From Mycobacterium marinum (GTDB lineage Bacteria; Actinomycetota; Actinomycetes; Mycobacteriales; Mycobacteriaceae): a DNA stretch of 64,000 nt. Below, piece by piece: positions 7,849 to 16,306 of the stretch (positions are counted from its first letter, which is position 1; every line of letters begins with the position of its first letter). The position numbers and the translations under genes were made by a program. The stretch lies in the NCBI RefSeq assembly GCF_003391395.1, contig NZ_CP024190.1, positions 1,550,001 through 1,614,000 on the forward strand, read 5' to 3'. The notes below the pieces were generated by a model. That model saw only the letters and a program-made list of their open reading frames with translations. It was not told where the DNA came from and made no database searches.

Positions 7849-8280
7849 GTGACTGTGCCAGCCCCGACCCCCATCCGCGGCGCTGGAGTGGTCGTGGCGG
7901 TGCAGGGGGCCGCAGGGCTGATCGTGGCGGCGGTGTTGGCAGTGCGCGGGCTCGCAGGGGCCGATCAGCGCCTGGTCAACGGCCTGGGCACCGCGGTGTG
8001 GTTTGTCCTCATCGGTGCCGCGGTGCTGGCCGCTGGATGTGCTCTGGTGGCCGGTAGGCGCTGGGGTCGGGGGCTGGCCGTGGTCACCCAGCTACTGCTG
8101 CTGCCGGTTGCCTGGTATCTGACCGCTGATTCGCACCAGCCGGTGTTCGGCATTCCGCTGGGGGCCGTGGCACTGACCGTGTTGCTGCTGCTGTTCAGCC
8201 CCCCATCGCTGCGCTGGGCCGGCGCCGGGGATCAGCGGGGTCCGGCCAGTGCCACCAAATCCGGGCCAGACAGCCGGTAG
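7849..8280 (+). CDS. Small integral membrane protein (Rv3217c type)
   Basis: A 143-residue protein with four hydrophobic segments: about 10-35 (GVVVAVQGAAGLIVAAVLAV), 45-70 (AVWFVLIGAAVLAAGCALVA), 75-95 (LAVVTQLLLLPVAWYL) and 100-120 (FGIPLGAVALTVLLLLF). Length matches M. tuberculosis Rv3217c; function is unknown. The GTG start follows a -10-like box by 6 nt, so the mRNA is probably leaderless. Its last 49 nt overlap the convergent GNAT gene at 8232. Confidence 0.8.
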   Translation: MTVPAPTPIRGAGVVVAVQGAAGLIVAAVLAVRGLAGADQRLVNGLGTAVWFVLIGAAVLAAGCALVAGRRWGRGLAVVTQLLLLPVAWYLTADSHQPVFGIPLGAVALTVLLLLFSPPSLRWAGAGDQRGPASATKSGPDSR

Positions 8281-8714
8281 GTGGTCCATTCGTTCTGCGG
8301 CTGCCCGCCGACGGCGTCGTAGACCGCAATGGCATTGGAGTTCCAGTTCAGCACCGCCCAGGACAGCCGCGTGTAACCGTTGTCCAGGCATTCGGCGGCC
8401 AGCGTCGCCAGCAGCCTTCGGGCCAGCCCACGCCGGCGGAATTGCGGCCGCACGTAAAGGTCTTCCAAGTAGATCCCGGCGGCGCCGTCCCAGGTGGAGA
8501 AGTTCAGAAACCACAGCGCCATCGCCGCGATCTGACCGTCGATCTCGACGATGTGTCCCCGCACCGTCGGCAGAGCTCCGAAAAGTGCTGTGGATATCTG
8601 CTTTTCGCTGACCGTGCATTGGTCGGCGGCGCGCTCGAACTCGGCGAGCTCGCGGATCATGGCGGTAATTTCAGCGGTGTCTTCCGGCTTGGCCCGGCGG
8701 ATGTTCTCGGTCAT
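8232..8714 (-). CDS. GNAT family N-acetyltransferase (Rv3216 type)
   Basis: A 160-residue GNAT. The acetyl-CoA pyrophosphate loop is QFRRRGLARRLLA (about residues 94-106), preceded by GIYLEDLYVRP; the WAVLNWNSNAIAVYDAVGG segment is typical of the spermidine/diamine (SAT-like) subgroup. The likely reaction is N-acetylation of a small amine or peptide N-terminus; substrate not determinable. The ATG overlaps the entC stop (ATGA), so it is the last gene of a translationally coupled gpm2-entC-GNAT unit. Its 3' end overlaps Rv3217c-type gene antisense by 49 nt. Confidence 0.85.
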   Translation of the reverse strand: MTENIRRAKPEDTAEITAMIRELAEFERAADQCTVSEKQISTALFGALPTVRGHIVEIDGQIAAMALWFLNFSTWDGAAGIYLEDLYVRPQFRRRGLARRLLATLAAECLDNGYTRLSWAVLNWNSNAIAVYDAVGGQPQNEWTTYRLSGPDLVALAGPR

Positions 8715-9811
8715 TGTTTGACTCCTAGAGCGGTCAATATTGTGGCGAATTTCGTTGTGGTCTCGTCGACTTCGTCATCGGGATTGGATTCGGCGACAAT
8801 GCCGCCGCCGGCGTGCGCCAGCGCGGTGCGCCGGTCGGCTGACAGCTGTGCGCAGCGAATGGACACCACCCAGTAGCCGTCACCGCCCGCGTCGCACCAG
8901 CCGACTGTTCCCGCGTAGAAACCGCGGTCGCCCTCCAGTGCGGCGATGAGCTCGCTGGCGGCGTTCGTCGGCACACCGCCCACCGCGGGGGTGGGGTGCA
9001 GTGCCAATGCCAGATCGATTGCCGTAGTTGCGGTATCGCGCAGTTTACCAATGACTGGAGTGCACAGATGCCAGACCGCGGCGGTACCGGTCAGTTCGGG
9101 CTCCGGTGCGATTTTCAGCTCGTCGCAGAGCGGCTCCAGCGCCTCGCGCATGGTGTCGATCACCAGTTGATGCTCGTGTCGGTTCTTGGCCGAACCGGCC
9201 AGCGCCGTCGCGTTGGCGGCGTCGATCTCCGGATCCGCGGAGCGTGGAGCGGAGCCGGCGAAGGGTTGGCAGGTGACCTGATCGCCGAATCGGGCGACCA
9301 GCAGCTCGGGGCTGGCGCCCACCAGGGCCGCTCCGGTGTAGCAATCTCCAGCCGCGGTCAGGTCGACCAGATAGCTGTAGGACGTGGGGTCGGCCGCCAT
9401 CAGCCTGCGCAGGACGACTCGAGCGTCCAGAGCGGTCTCCGCGGTCAACTGCAGGGCCCGCGCCAGCACCACCTTGTGCAGCAAGCCCTGCGGTGCGGCC
9501 AGCTGATCTCGCGCGCGGGTGATCCGAGCGCGGTGTTCGGCAAGTGGCGGCACCGCGGCGCTGATGCGCACCCTGGGCGGCGCTTCGGTGGGCCAGTCGG
9601 GCAGCCCCGTCTCGCGTCGCACCGACGTCGGCACCATCAGCGCCGCGGGTCGGCTTACGTCGAAAGGAAACGCGCCCAACAACATTGGTGCTGATCCGGA
9701 GCGCAGTGCGGCCTGGGCCGCCGCAATTTCGGAGTAACTGGTACGCACCCCTTCGGCAATCAGATTTCCCCGGGGCCCGCACAGTGCGAACGGCGGTTCG
9801 CTGGCTCTCAA
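8711..9811 (-). CDS. entC: Isochorismate synthase EntC-like
   Basis: A 366-residue chorismate-binding enzyme, homologous to Rv3215 (372 aa). Family hallmarks are KVVLARAL, SPELLVA, CQPFAGSAPR, KNRHEHQLV, LALHPTPAVGG and GDRGFYAGTVGW. It would convert chorismate to isochorismate for menaquinone or salicylate-type siderophore precursors. The start is inferred as TTG at 9811: its TTGA overlaps the gpm2 stop (9810-9808), and it puts RASEPPFALCGPRG at the N-terminus as in the family. Longer in-frame starts run inside gpm2 and are unlikely. The stop overlaps the next gene by 4 nt. Confidence 0.88.
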   Translation of the reverse strand: MRASEPPFALCGPRGNLIAEGVRTSYSEIAAAQAALRSGSAPMLLGAFPFDVSRPAALMVPTSVRRETGLPDWPTEAPPRVRISAAVPPLAEHRARITRARDQLAAPQGLLHKVVLARALQLTAETALDARVVLRRLMAADPTSYSYLVDLTAAGDCYTGAALVGASPELLVARFGDQVTCQPFAGSAPRSADPEIDAANATALAGSAKNRHEHQLVIDTMREALEPLCDELKIAPEPELTGTAAVWHLCTPVIGKLRDTATTAIDLALALHPTPAVGGVPTNAASELIAALEGDRGFYAGTVGWCDAGGDGYWVVSIRCAQLSADRRTALAHAGGGIVAESNPDDEVDETTTKFATILTALGVKQ

Positions 9812-10407
9812 CTGTCCGAAAACCCTTTCAATCCGAGCGCGCTCAGCTGACGCACCCCGTGCTCGAATCCGCAAATGGCGATGGAAGCGGTGGGCATGTA
9901 GAACCGGCTGCCTTCGACCAATGCCAATTCGACCCAACGCGTTATCACTGACCGGGAGAAGTGGCTGTGGCTGGCGAACACCACATCACGTGAAGTCATG
10001 TGTTCTAGCGCAAGTGCGATGGCCCGGTCGGCGCGCTCAGTGACCTGCTGCACGGATTCCCCGCCGGGGCATCCGTGCGTCCAGACCAGCCAATTCGGCT
10101 CGAATTCGCGGATCTGCGGCGTGGTCAGGCCTTCGTAGGAACCGTAATCCCACTCGGCGACCAGTTCGGAGACCGTATCGACGGTCAGCCCGGCCAACTC
10201 GGCGGTGGCCAGGGTTCGCTTGCGGGGACTGCTGATCACCAGCGGATTGTCGAGTTCGAGCTCGTTGAGCGCCCGCCCAGCCAGCTCCGCTTGCGCGCGG
10301 CCGGTTTCGGTCAGCTCGATGTCGGTTCGACCCGTGTGCTTGCCCGATTTCGACCATTCGGTGTCGCCGTGGCGGAGCAGCAGGAGTCGGTGGTTGTGCA
10401 CGCCCAT
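9808..10407 (-). CDS. gpm2: Histidine phosphatase Gpm2 (Rv3214 type)
   Basis: A 199-residue histidine-phosphatase superfamily protein. The catalytic LLLRHGDTEWS is at the N-terminus, SPRKRTLATAE near residue 60, EWDYGSYEG near 88, and the second His in FASHSHFSR near 150. The gene is named for phosphoglycerate mutase, but Rv3214 was shown to be a broad acid phosphatase, so phosphatase is the safer call. The start is ATG at 10407; the frame runs much further upstream but into the divergent ParA-like gene. First gene of the coupled gpm2-entC-GNAT operon. Confidence 0.9.
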   Translation of the reverse strand: MGVHNHRLLLLRHGDTEWSKSGKHTGRTDIELTETGRAQAELAGRALNELELDNPLVISSPRKRTLATAELAGLTVDTVSELVAEWDYGSYEGLTTPQIREFEPNWLVWTHGCPGGESVQQVTERADRAIALALEHMTSRDVVFASHSHFSRSVITRWVELALVEGSRFYMPTASIAICGFEHGVRQLSALGLKGFSDS

Positions 10408-10483
10408 GCCGAACGATTGTGCCGGACGACATGCCGGACCCGTCGCCCCAGTCAGACTGCCGAGCGCATGCCAGGATGACACT

Positions 10484-11284
10484 GTGACAGAGATCCGGGT
10501 ACTGGCGGTGGCCAACCAGAAGGGCGGGGTGGCCAAGACGACGACGGTGGCCTCGCTCGGTGCGGCAATGGTGGATAAGGGGCAGCGGGTGCTGCTGGTC
10601 GATTTGGATCCGCAGGGGTGCCTGACCTTCTCGCTGGGCCACGACCCCGACAAACTGACGGTGTCGGTGCATGAGGTGTTGCTCGGGGAAGTCGAGCCGA
10701 GCGCCGCATTGGTGACGACGATGGAGGGAATGACGCTGCTGCCGGCCAACATCGACTTGGCCGGTGCCGAGGCGATGTTGTTGATGCGGGCCGGTCGTGA
10801 GTATGCGCTCAAACGGGCGCTGGCCAAATTGTCGGACGAGTTCGACGTCGTCATCATCGACTGCCCGCCGTCGCTGGGTGTGCTCACGCTCAACGGGTTG
10901 ACGGCCGCCGACGAGGTCATCGTCCCGCTGCAATGCGAGACGCTGGCGCACCGCGGCGTGGGGCAGTTCCTGCGCACGGTCGCCGACGTGCAGCAGATCA
11001 CCAATCCAGACCTACGGTTGCTGGGCGCCTTGCCGACGCTGTACGACCCGCGTACCACCCACACCCGCGACGTGCTGCTTGACGTCGCCGATCGGTACAG
11101 CCTGGCGGTGCTGGCGCCACCGATCCCACGCACCGTGCGATTCGCCGAAGCCACCGCGTCGGGTTCGTCGGTGCTGGCCGGACGCAAGAACAAGGGCGCG
11201 CTGGCCTATCGCGAGCTGGCGCAGGCACTGCTCAAACATTGGAAGACCGGCAAGCCCCTGCCCACCTTCTCGGTCGAGCCCTAG
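10484..11284 (+). CDS. ParA/Soj-like ATPase (Rv3213c type)
   Basis: A 266-residue ParA-family ATPase with the deviant Walker A KGGVAKTTT near residue 13, LLVDLDPQG (Walker A' / switch) and VVIIDCPPSLG (Walker B). Length equals Rv3213c. There is no ParB or parS nearby, so it is an orphan ParA, probably positioning some cellular cargo or acting with an unlinked partner rather than segregating DNA here. The start is GTG at 10484, preceded by CAGGAT 6 nt upstream, suggesting a leaderless mRNA. It is divergent from gpm2. Confidence 0.9.
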   Translation: MTEIRVLAVANQKGGVAKTTTVASLGAAMVDKGQRVLLVDLDPQGCLTFSLGHDPDKLTVSVHEVLLGEVEPSAALVTTMEGMTLLPANIDLAGAEAMLLMRAGREYALKRALAKLSDEFDVVIIDCPPSLGVLTLNGLTAADEVIVPLQCETLAHRGVGQFLRTVADVQQITNPDLRLLGALPTLYDPRTTHTRDVLLDVADRYSLAVLAPPIPRTVRFAEATASGSSVLAGRKNKGALAYRELAQALLKHWKTGKPLPTFSVEP

Positions 11285-11306
11285 CCGCGCCCGGGCACAC
11301 CGGCGG

Positions 11307-12521
11307 TCAGCCAAGTGCCACCACGGCGTCGCCGCGCTGCTCGATCACCGTGGAACCCACCACGACCGGGACCACCGCCGAGGTGTTCGGCTGCCGGTCC
11401 ACCGGGATGTAGCGGACGCTGGCGCCGCTGACCGGGTTGTAGACCCCCACGGCGCCGGTGACCGGTACCAGCAGCTGGCCCGCCATCATCACGCCCGGGC
11501 CCAGGGGCGCGGCCGTGTCACCGGCGGCGATGGTGTAGCGCTGGGTCAATTTTCCGGTGTCGAAGACCAGCAACGCATCGCCGGTCCACCAGGTCACCAG
11601 GTTGCCGGTCTGGGACACCACGGCCGCCGGTGACGGCGGACCGGGCAGCAAGGTGCTTGCCGTGGTAGTGCCGGTTTCATCGATCACCTCGACGTGGGGT
11701 TGAGGCGACGGGAGGTACACCGCGGTGTTGTTCTGCGAGACGATCAGCACCCGTGCGCCCGACCCGGCGCGAATCCCGGGTTCGGGCACGATCCGTTGCT
11801 CGGGTTCGTCTTCTTCCTTGCCCGGGCGCAGCAGCACCAGCCGCAGGTCCGCCTGGTCCTGGCAGGCTTCGAGCACGGAGACCGCCGAAGAGCTCGCCGC
11901 GGCGGACTCCAGCGTGCATCCGGAGTGCAGGCCCCGGTTCGCCGGTTTCACCCGGGCGTCGGTCTCGCCGTAGGACAGCATCCGAACCATGTCGGACCGC
12001 CACAGTTCCAGGCGGGTGCTGCCGGCCGATAGCACCGTGGTGCCATCGGAGGACAGGCGCACCTGTGGGTCCGCGTAGCTGCTGCGGGCGGGTCCGCGAC
12101 GACCGGTCGATCCGTCGATGGTGCTCACCTGGCCGCAACCACGATCATCGCGGTACACCGCGACGGCATAGCGATACACCCAGCTCACGCCGCACAGGTC
12201 GGTGTCGCGCGAGTAGCTCCACAGCGTCTCACCGGTGGTCGGGTTCCGCCCTTCCACCAGGCGTCCCGCGCCGGTGGCCACCGTCCCGCCCGCCACCACC
12301 GGGACGCGGGTGGCCGGGCTGTCCGCCGTCCAGAGCTGCTTGAGCGTGCCCGGCACCTCCCGGGCGGGGCTGGGGTTGGGCGCCGGAACGGCGGCCGGCC
12401 GGCTTACGGTCGCCCGCGCATCACTGGTCCACCAGATCAGCAACGTGACGAGTGCGATGACCACCACGATCGCTGCGGCGGCCAGGATGTCACCCCTGGT
12501 GCGCCGTTCCGGCTTCACCAT
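11307..12521 (-). CDS. Membrane-anchored beta-propeller-like protein (Rv3212 type)
   Basis: A 404-residue protein with a basic N-terminus, one transmembrane helix at about 12-32 (ILAAAAIVVVIALVTLLIWW), a Pro-rich linker and an exported PQQ/quinoprotein-like beta-propeller with repeated GxxVATGAGRLVEGRNPTTGETLW-style blades. Several cysteines (DLCGVSW, DRGCGQV, SGCTLES, EACQDQ) may form disulfides outside the membrane. Length is close to Rv3212 (407 aa). The function is unknown; such proteins can serve as cell-wall scaffolds. It lies 14 nt downstream of rhlE on the same strand. Confidence 0.83.
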   Translation of the reverse strand: MVKPERRTRGDILAAAAIVVVIALVTLLIWWTSDARATVSRPAAVPAPNPSPAREVPGTLKQLWTADSPATRVPVVAGGTVATGAGRLVEGRNPTTGETLWSYSRDTDLCGVSWVYRYAVAVYRDDRGCGQVSTIDGSTGRRGPARSSYADPQVRLSSDGTTVLSAGSTRLELWRSDMVRMLSYGETDARVKPANRGLHSGCTLESAAASSSAVSVLEACQDQADLRLVLLRPGKEEDEPEQRIVPEPGIRAGSGARVLIVSQNNTAVYLPSPQPHVEVIDETGTTTASTLLPGPPSPAAVVSQTGNLVTWWTGDALLVFDTGKLTQRYTIAAGDTAAPLGPGVMMAGQLLVPVTGAVGVYNPVSGASVRYIPVDRQPNTSAVVPVVVGSTVIEQRGDAVVALG

Positions 12522-12535
12522 GCGTGGGTGCAGGT

Positions 12536-14089
12536 TCAGTTAGCCGATGCGGCAGCGTTGTCTTGGACGCCGGCAGGCTTGCGACGGCGGCGACGGCGCC
12601 GGGTGGCCCCGGCGTTGCCTGATGGAGAGCTCGCACCGGAACCCGACCCCGTCTCGGTGGCCGTCTCGCCACTGGCCACCGGCGTGGTGGCGGGGTGTCC
12701 GGTGACCGGCTTGCCGCCGCGGGTGCGCCGCCGGCGCGCAGAGTCCGAGCGCGTGCGCCCCGACTTCTCGCTCTGCTGGCCGTCTTGTTTCTCCGCGGCG
12801 CGGGGCTTGGACCCGGACTTGCTCGGCGGGCCCACGGTGCTAGCGACGTCGGTCGGGATCGACAGCTCGGTGTAGAGATGTGGCGAGCTGGAGTACGTCT
12901 CGGCCGGGTCCGGTGAGCCCAGGCCCAATGCCTTGTCGATCATCGTCCAGCGGGGCAGTTCGTCCCAATCCACCAGCGTGACGGCGACGCCGGTGCGGCC
13001 GGCCCGGCCCGTGCGCCCGATGCGGTGGACGTACATCTTCTCGTCCTCGGGGCACTGGTAGTTGATGACGTGGGTGACGTCGTCGATATCGATACCGCGC
13101 GCCGCGACATCGGTGGCCACCAGCACGTTGACGGTGCCGCTGCGGAAGGACTTGAGGGCCTTCTCGCGGGCCACCTGTCCGAGGTCACCGTGGACGGCGC
13201 CGACCGCAAAACCTCGCTCGTTCAGCTCGTCGGCAACCTTCTGCGCGGTGCGCTTGGTACGGGTGAAGATCATTGTCGCGCCCCGCTCCCGGGCCTGCAG
13301 TATCCGGGTGACCAGCTCGATCTTGTCCAGGGCGTGGGCGCGGTAGACGAACTGCTCGGTGGTGTCGTGCACGGCCAGGGAGTGTGGCGCCTCGGCCCGG
13401 ATGTGGGTGGGCTGGATCATGAAGGTCCGCGCCAGCGTGATGATCGGGTCTGGCATGGTCGCCGAGAACAGCATCGACTGCCGGTCCCCGGGAATCTGGC
13501 GCAGGATGCGCTCGATATCGGGTAGGAAGCCCAAGTCGAGCATCTCGTCCGCTTCGTCGAGGACCAGCACGGACAATCCGCCCAGCTGTAGATGGCCCTG
13601 CTGGCTCAGGTCGAGCAGCCGGCCGGGGGTGCCGACCACGACGTCAGCGCCGGCCCGTAGGGCCTCGATCTGCGGCTCGTAGGCGCGTCCGCCATAGATC
13701 GAGACCACCGACAGCGGGCGCTGGTCGCCGGTCTCGGTGGTGGCGGTGAGGTACTTGGCGGCCACCGCCAGGTCCTCGGTGACCTGCAAGCACAGCTCGC
13801 GAGTGGGGACCACGACCAAGGCGCGGGGGGCGCCGGTCAGCGGTCGCACGCCGGTTCCGGAGCTGACCCGCTGCAGCAGCGGCACGCCGAACGCGAAGGT
13901 CTTGCCCATGCCCGTACGGGCCTGGCCAATCAGATCGTCTCCGGCCAGTGCCAGCGGCAGGGTGAGTTCTTGGATGGCGAAAGGACACTCGATGTCCCGT
14001 TCGCCCAGTGCGCGTACTATTTCGTCGCGAACTCCAAGCTCAGCAAATGTTTTTGGGGTTGTTTCGGTTGTGCTTTTCAGCGCAGTCAT
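12536..14089 (-). CDS. rhlE: DEAD-box ATP-dependent RNA helicase RhlE
   Basis: A 517-residue DEAD-box helicase. Motifs in order: Q motif (FAELGVRDEIVRAL...FAIQELTLP), Walker A ARTGMGKT, PTRELC, TPGRLLD, VLDEADEM, SATM, MIFTRTKRTAQ, ATDVAARGIDI and HRIGRTGRAG. After residue ~390 comes a disordered tail of Ser, Gly, Arg with basic runs (ARRRRTRGGK, RRRRRRKPAG) that would bind RNA. It matches Rv3211. The long AT-richer upstream region (14090-14351) is shared with the divergent ferritin-like gene. Confidence 0.95.
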   Translation of the reverse strand: MTALKSTTETTPKTFAELGVRDEIVRALGERDIECPFAIQELTLPLALAGDDLIGQARTGMGKTFAFGVPLLQRVSSGTGVRPLTGAPRALVVVPTRELCLQVTEDLAVAAKYLTATTETGDQRPLSVVSIYGGRAYEPQIEALRAGADVVVGTPGRLLDLSQQGHLQLGGLSVLVLDEADEMLDLGFLPDIERILRQIPGDRQSMLFSATMPDPIITLARTFMIQPTHIRAEAPHSLAVHDTTEQFVYRAHALDKIELVTRILQARERGATMIFTRTKRTAQKVADELNERGFAVGAVHGDLGQVAREKALKSFRSGTVNVLVATDVAARGIDIDDVTHVINYQCPEDEKMYVHRIGRTGRAGRTGVAVTLVDWDELPRWTMIDKALGLGSPDPAETYSSSPHLYTELSIPTDVASTVGPPSKSGSKPRAAEKQDGQQSEKSGRTRSDSARRRRTRGGKPVTGHPATTPVASGETATETGSGSGASSPSGNAGATRRRRRRRKPAGVQDNAAASAN

Positions 14090-14339
14090 ACGGGAGTAAA
14101 GAGCCTTTCGGTGACAGTATCGGTATTTATTGGTCGGTCATCTCAATCGCGGTTCATCGCGCGCACGAGTTTCCGACTCCGATACGTCGCCGAGTCGCCG
14201 GCCCACTGCTCGTCTGGGCGGGGCCAGCTACGTGCACGCACATTGCACTGGTAGCGGCAGCACAAACATACGGCCGCTACCTAACCTTCATCATAGCTGG
14301 TCGGCTCACGGCCACCGGCTTTCCGTCGTTCTCGCCGAC

Positions 14340-14345
14340 TAGAGT
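14340..14345 (+). promoter_or_regulatory. -10 box of a probable leaderless promoter
   Basis: TAGAGT ends 6 nt before the ATG at 14352, so the transcript of the ferritin-like gene likely starts at its initiation codon. The remainder of 14090-14339 holds the unlocated rhlE promoter and no gene that I can support. Confidence 0.5.
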
Positions 14346-14351
14346 GTTGCC

Positions 14352-15047
14352 ATGACTTCGCCCTCATCCGCCGATCAGGTGGCCGATTCGACCGGGCCAC
14401 AGCTATCGGCGGATCACCCCGGCGTCAACGAGTTGTTCGCATTGCTGGCCTATGGCGAGGTGGCCGCCTTCTACCGGCTGACCGACGAGGCGCGGATGGC
14501 CCCGGACCTGCGGGGACGTATTTCGATGGCGAGCATTGCGTCGGCTGAGATGGGGCATTACGAGCTGTTGCGGGACGCGCTGGAACGGCGCGGTGTCGAT
14601 GTGGTGCCGGCCATGTCCAAGTACGTCTCGCCGCTGGAGAATTACCACCGGCTGACCACGCCGAGTACGTGGCTGGAAGCCTTGGTGAAGACCTATGTGG
14701 GTGACGCACTGGCCGCCGATCTCTACCTGCAGATCGCGGGTGGGCTGCCCGATGAAGTTGCGGACGTGGTCCGGGCGGCGTTGGCCGAGACCGGCCACTC
14801 TCAGTTCGTTGTCGCCGAGGTGCGTGCCGCGGTGACAACCAGCGGGAAACAGCGCAGTCGGCTGGCGCTGTGGTCGCGTCGTCTGTTGGGCGAGGCCATC
14901 ACGCAGGCCCAGTTCCTGCTGGCCGACCACGACGAGCTGGTCGACCTGGTGGTCGCCGGCACCGGTGGTCTCAGCCAGCTCGGCACGTTCTTCGAACGTC
15001 TGCAGCAGACGCACGACAAGCGGATGAGTGAGCTCGGCCTCGGCTGA
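14352..15047 (+). CDS. Ferritin-like domain protein (Rv3210c type)
   Basis: A 231-residue all-alpha protein of the ferritin-like/tRNA-(MS2IO6A)-hydroxylase-like type. Candidate di-iron ligands are visible in helices: GEVAAFYR, AEMGHYE (Glu-x2-His) near residue 73 and ETGHSQFV (Glu-x2-His) near 150. The two ExxH repeats support a di-iron four-helix bundle. The biochemical role is unknown. A -10-like TAGAGT lies 6 nt before the ATG, indicating a leaderless mRNA. It is convergent with the MmpS-like gene, 12 nt apart. Confidence 0.8.
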   Translation: MTSPSSADQVADSTGPQLSADHPGVNELFALLAYGEVAAFYRLTDEARMAPDLRGRISMASIASAEMGHYELLRDALERRGVDVVPAMSKYVSPLENYHRLTTPSTWLEALVKTYVGDALAADLYLQIAGGLPDEVADVVRAALAETGHSQFVVAEVRAAVTTSGKQRSRLALWSRRLLGEAITQAQFLLADHDELVDLVVAGTGGLSQLGTFFERLQQTHDKRMSELGLG

Positions 15048-15059
15048 CTGCCCTCGGCG

Positions 15060-16010
15060 CTAGCGGGTGCACGTCGCGATGATCGACGTGTTGGTGGACG
15101 CCACCACCAGCTGTCCCTGCGCGTTGACAATCGCGCAGTTCAAACGGCCGTAGATGCTGGTCGCGACCACCGACTCGGTCTGCACGCCCGGGTTCAAGAC
15201 CACCATCTTGGTCCAGGGCAGGGCCACATTGAACTCGGTGACGGGGAAGCCGCGTGCGTCGGTGTAGACGATGTTCACCATGTCCAGGAGCTGCTTGGTT
15301 CCGGTCACCCGATAGATGACGGTGCGCGGATTCAGCGCGGCCGAGGGGGGTTCGACGGGTAGCGGCTGCATGCCCGGCAGCGGTGCCACGGCGGTGGGCG
15401 GCCACGTCGGCGCTGCGCCCGGTGGTGTCACCGTTGTGAAGGTTTCCGGGGGGAGTTGGGACGCGGAGGTGCCGGGGCCTGGCCTGGTGCTGGTGCTGGT
15501 GCTGGGATAGGGGGCCGTCCGCGGTGGCGCTGAGGGCGCAGTGGTGCGCGGTGTCGTAGAGATGACTGTCCGCGGCGTCGGAACGCCAACCTTGCCCTTG
15601 GTGGTCGCGCTGTCGCCACTATTGATCACGAGCGCGGTCGTGATGGCGCCCAGGGCCACCACGACGCCCAGGACCGCGGCGACGGGGCGCCACCGGCGAT
15701 CCGCCGGCCAGGCGAGGTCCGCATAGCTGTCTGGGTATTCGTCTTGGTCGTCTTGGCTGTCTTGGTAGCCGTAGTCGCTGTAGCCGCCATAGCTCTCATC
15801 GTCCGGGTAGTCCTCGACGTCCCGGACGGTGTCGTACTGGGTGTGAGCTGAGTTGCTGATGGGGCCGATGGTATCTGCGCGACGGTGCCGCTTCAGGGCT
15901 GCGATGGCGTGTCGGGCCAGGTTAGACCCAATTGTGATGAACCAATCTGCTAGCCGTGACCTGCTGGTACGGGCCGACAGGCCGATGTGCGGCGCCTCGA
16001 ACGCGTCCAC
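15060..16010 (-). CDS. Thr/Pro-rich membrane protein with MmpS-like C-terminal domain (Rv3209 type)
   Basis: A single-pass protein: an acidic Tyr/Asp-rich cytoplasmic segment (DYPDDESYGGYSDYGYQD), a membrane helix (VAAVLGVVVALGAITTALVI), a Thr/Pro/Ser-rich linker of about 90 residues and an exported ~100-residue beta domain (VIYRVTGTKQLLDMVNIVYTD ... ), like MmpS proteins. MmpS proteins partner MmpL transporters, but no MmpL is near. The start is uncertain: GTG at 16010 is chosen, giving 316 residues; the segment just before the acidic block has no ATG or GTG, and M. tuberculosis Rv3209 is annotated much shorter (186 aa). Confidence 0.65.
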   Translation of the reverse strand: MDAFEAPHIGLSARTSRSRLADWFITIGSNLARHAIAALKRHRRADTIGPISNSAHTQYDTVRDVEDYPDDESYGGYSDYGYQDSQDDQDEYPDSYADLAWPADRRWRPVAAVLGVVVALGAITTALVINSGDSATTKGKVGVPTPRTVISTTPRTTAPSAPPRTAPYPSTSTSTRPGPGTSASQLPPETFTTVTPPGAAPTWPPTAVAPLPGMQPLPVEPPSAALNPRTVIYRVTGTKQLLDMVNIVYTDARGFPVTEFNVALPWTKMVVLNPGVQTESVVATSIYGRLNCAIVNAQGQLVVASTNTSIIATCTR

Positions 16011-16060
16011 TAGCCTGCTGCTGATACGTCTGCGACGCAGTACCAACGGAAGGGGCCCCC

Positions 16061-16306
16061 GTGGAGGTCAAGATCGGAATCACGGACAGTCCGCGCGAGC
16101 TGGTGTTCGCCAGCGCGCAGACGCCCGGTGAGGTCGAAGAACTCGTCAGTGCAGCGCTGCGTGATGACTCGGGCCTGTTGAGCTTGGACGACGAGCGGGG
16201 TCGTCGGTTCTTGGTCGCCGCCGCCAAGATCGCTTATGTCGAGATCGGAGTCGCCGACGCCCGCCGGGTCGGCTTCGGGGTCGGCGCGGAAGCCGCGCGC
16301 AGCTAA
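16061..16306 (+). CDS. DUF3107 protein TB9.4
   Basis: An 81-residue DUF3107 protein matching M. tuberculosis TB9.4 (Rv3208A), recognised as a T-cell antigen. It starts EVKIGITDSPRELVFAS and is strongly conserved among actinobacteria, ending AYVEIGVADARRVGFG; no catalytic residues are evident. The GTG start at 16061 follows GAAGGGG by about 6 nt. It is divergent from the MmpS-like gene and its stop overlaps the convergent TetR stop by 4 nt. Function unknown. Confidence 0.88.
   Translation: MEVKIGITDSPRELVFASAQTPGEVEELVSAALRDDSGLLSLDDERGRRFLVAAAKIAYVEIGVADARRVGFGVGAEAARS

Noticed and set aside
10205..10483. N-terminal extension of the ParA-like protein
   Set aside because: The extra 93 codons run antisense through gpm2; GTG at 10484 gives exactly the family length and a leaderless promoter context.
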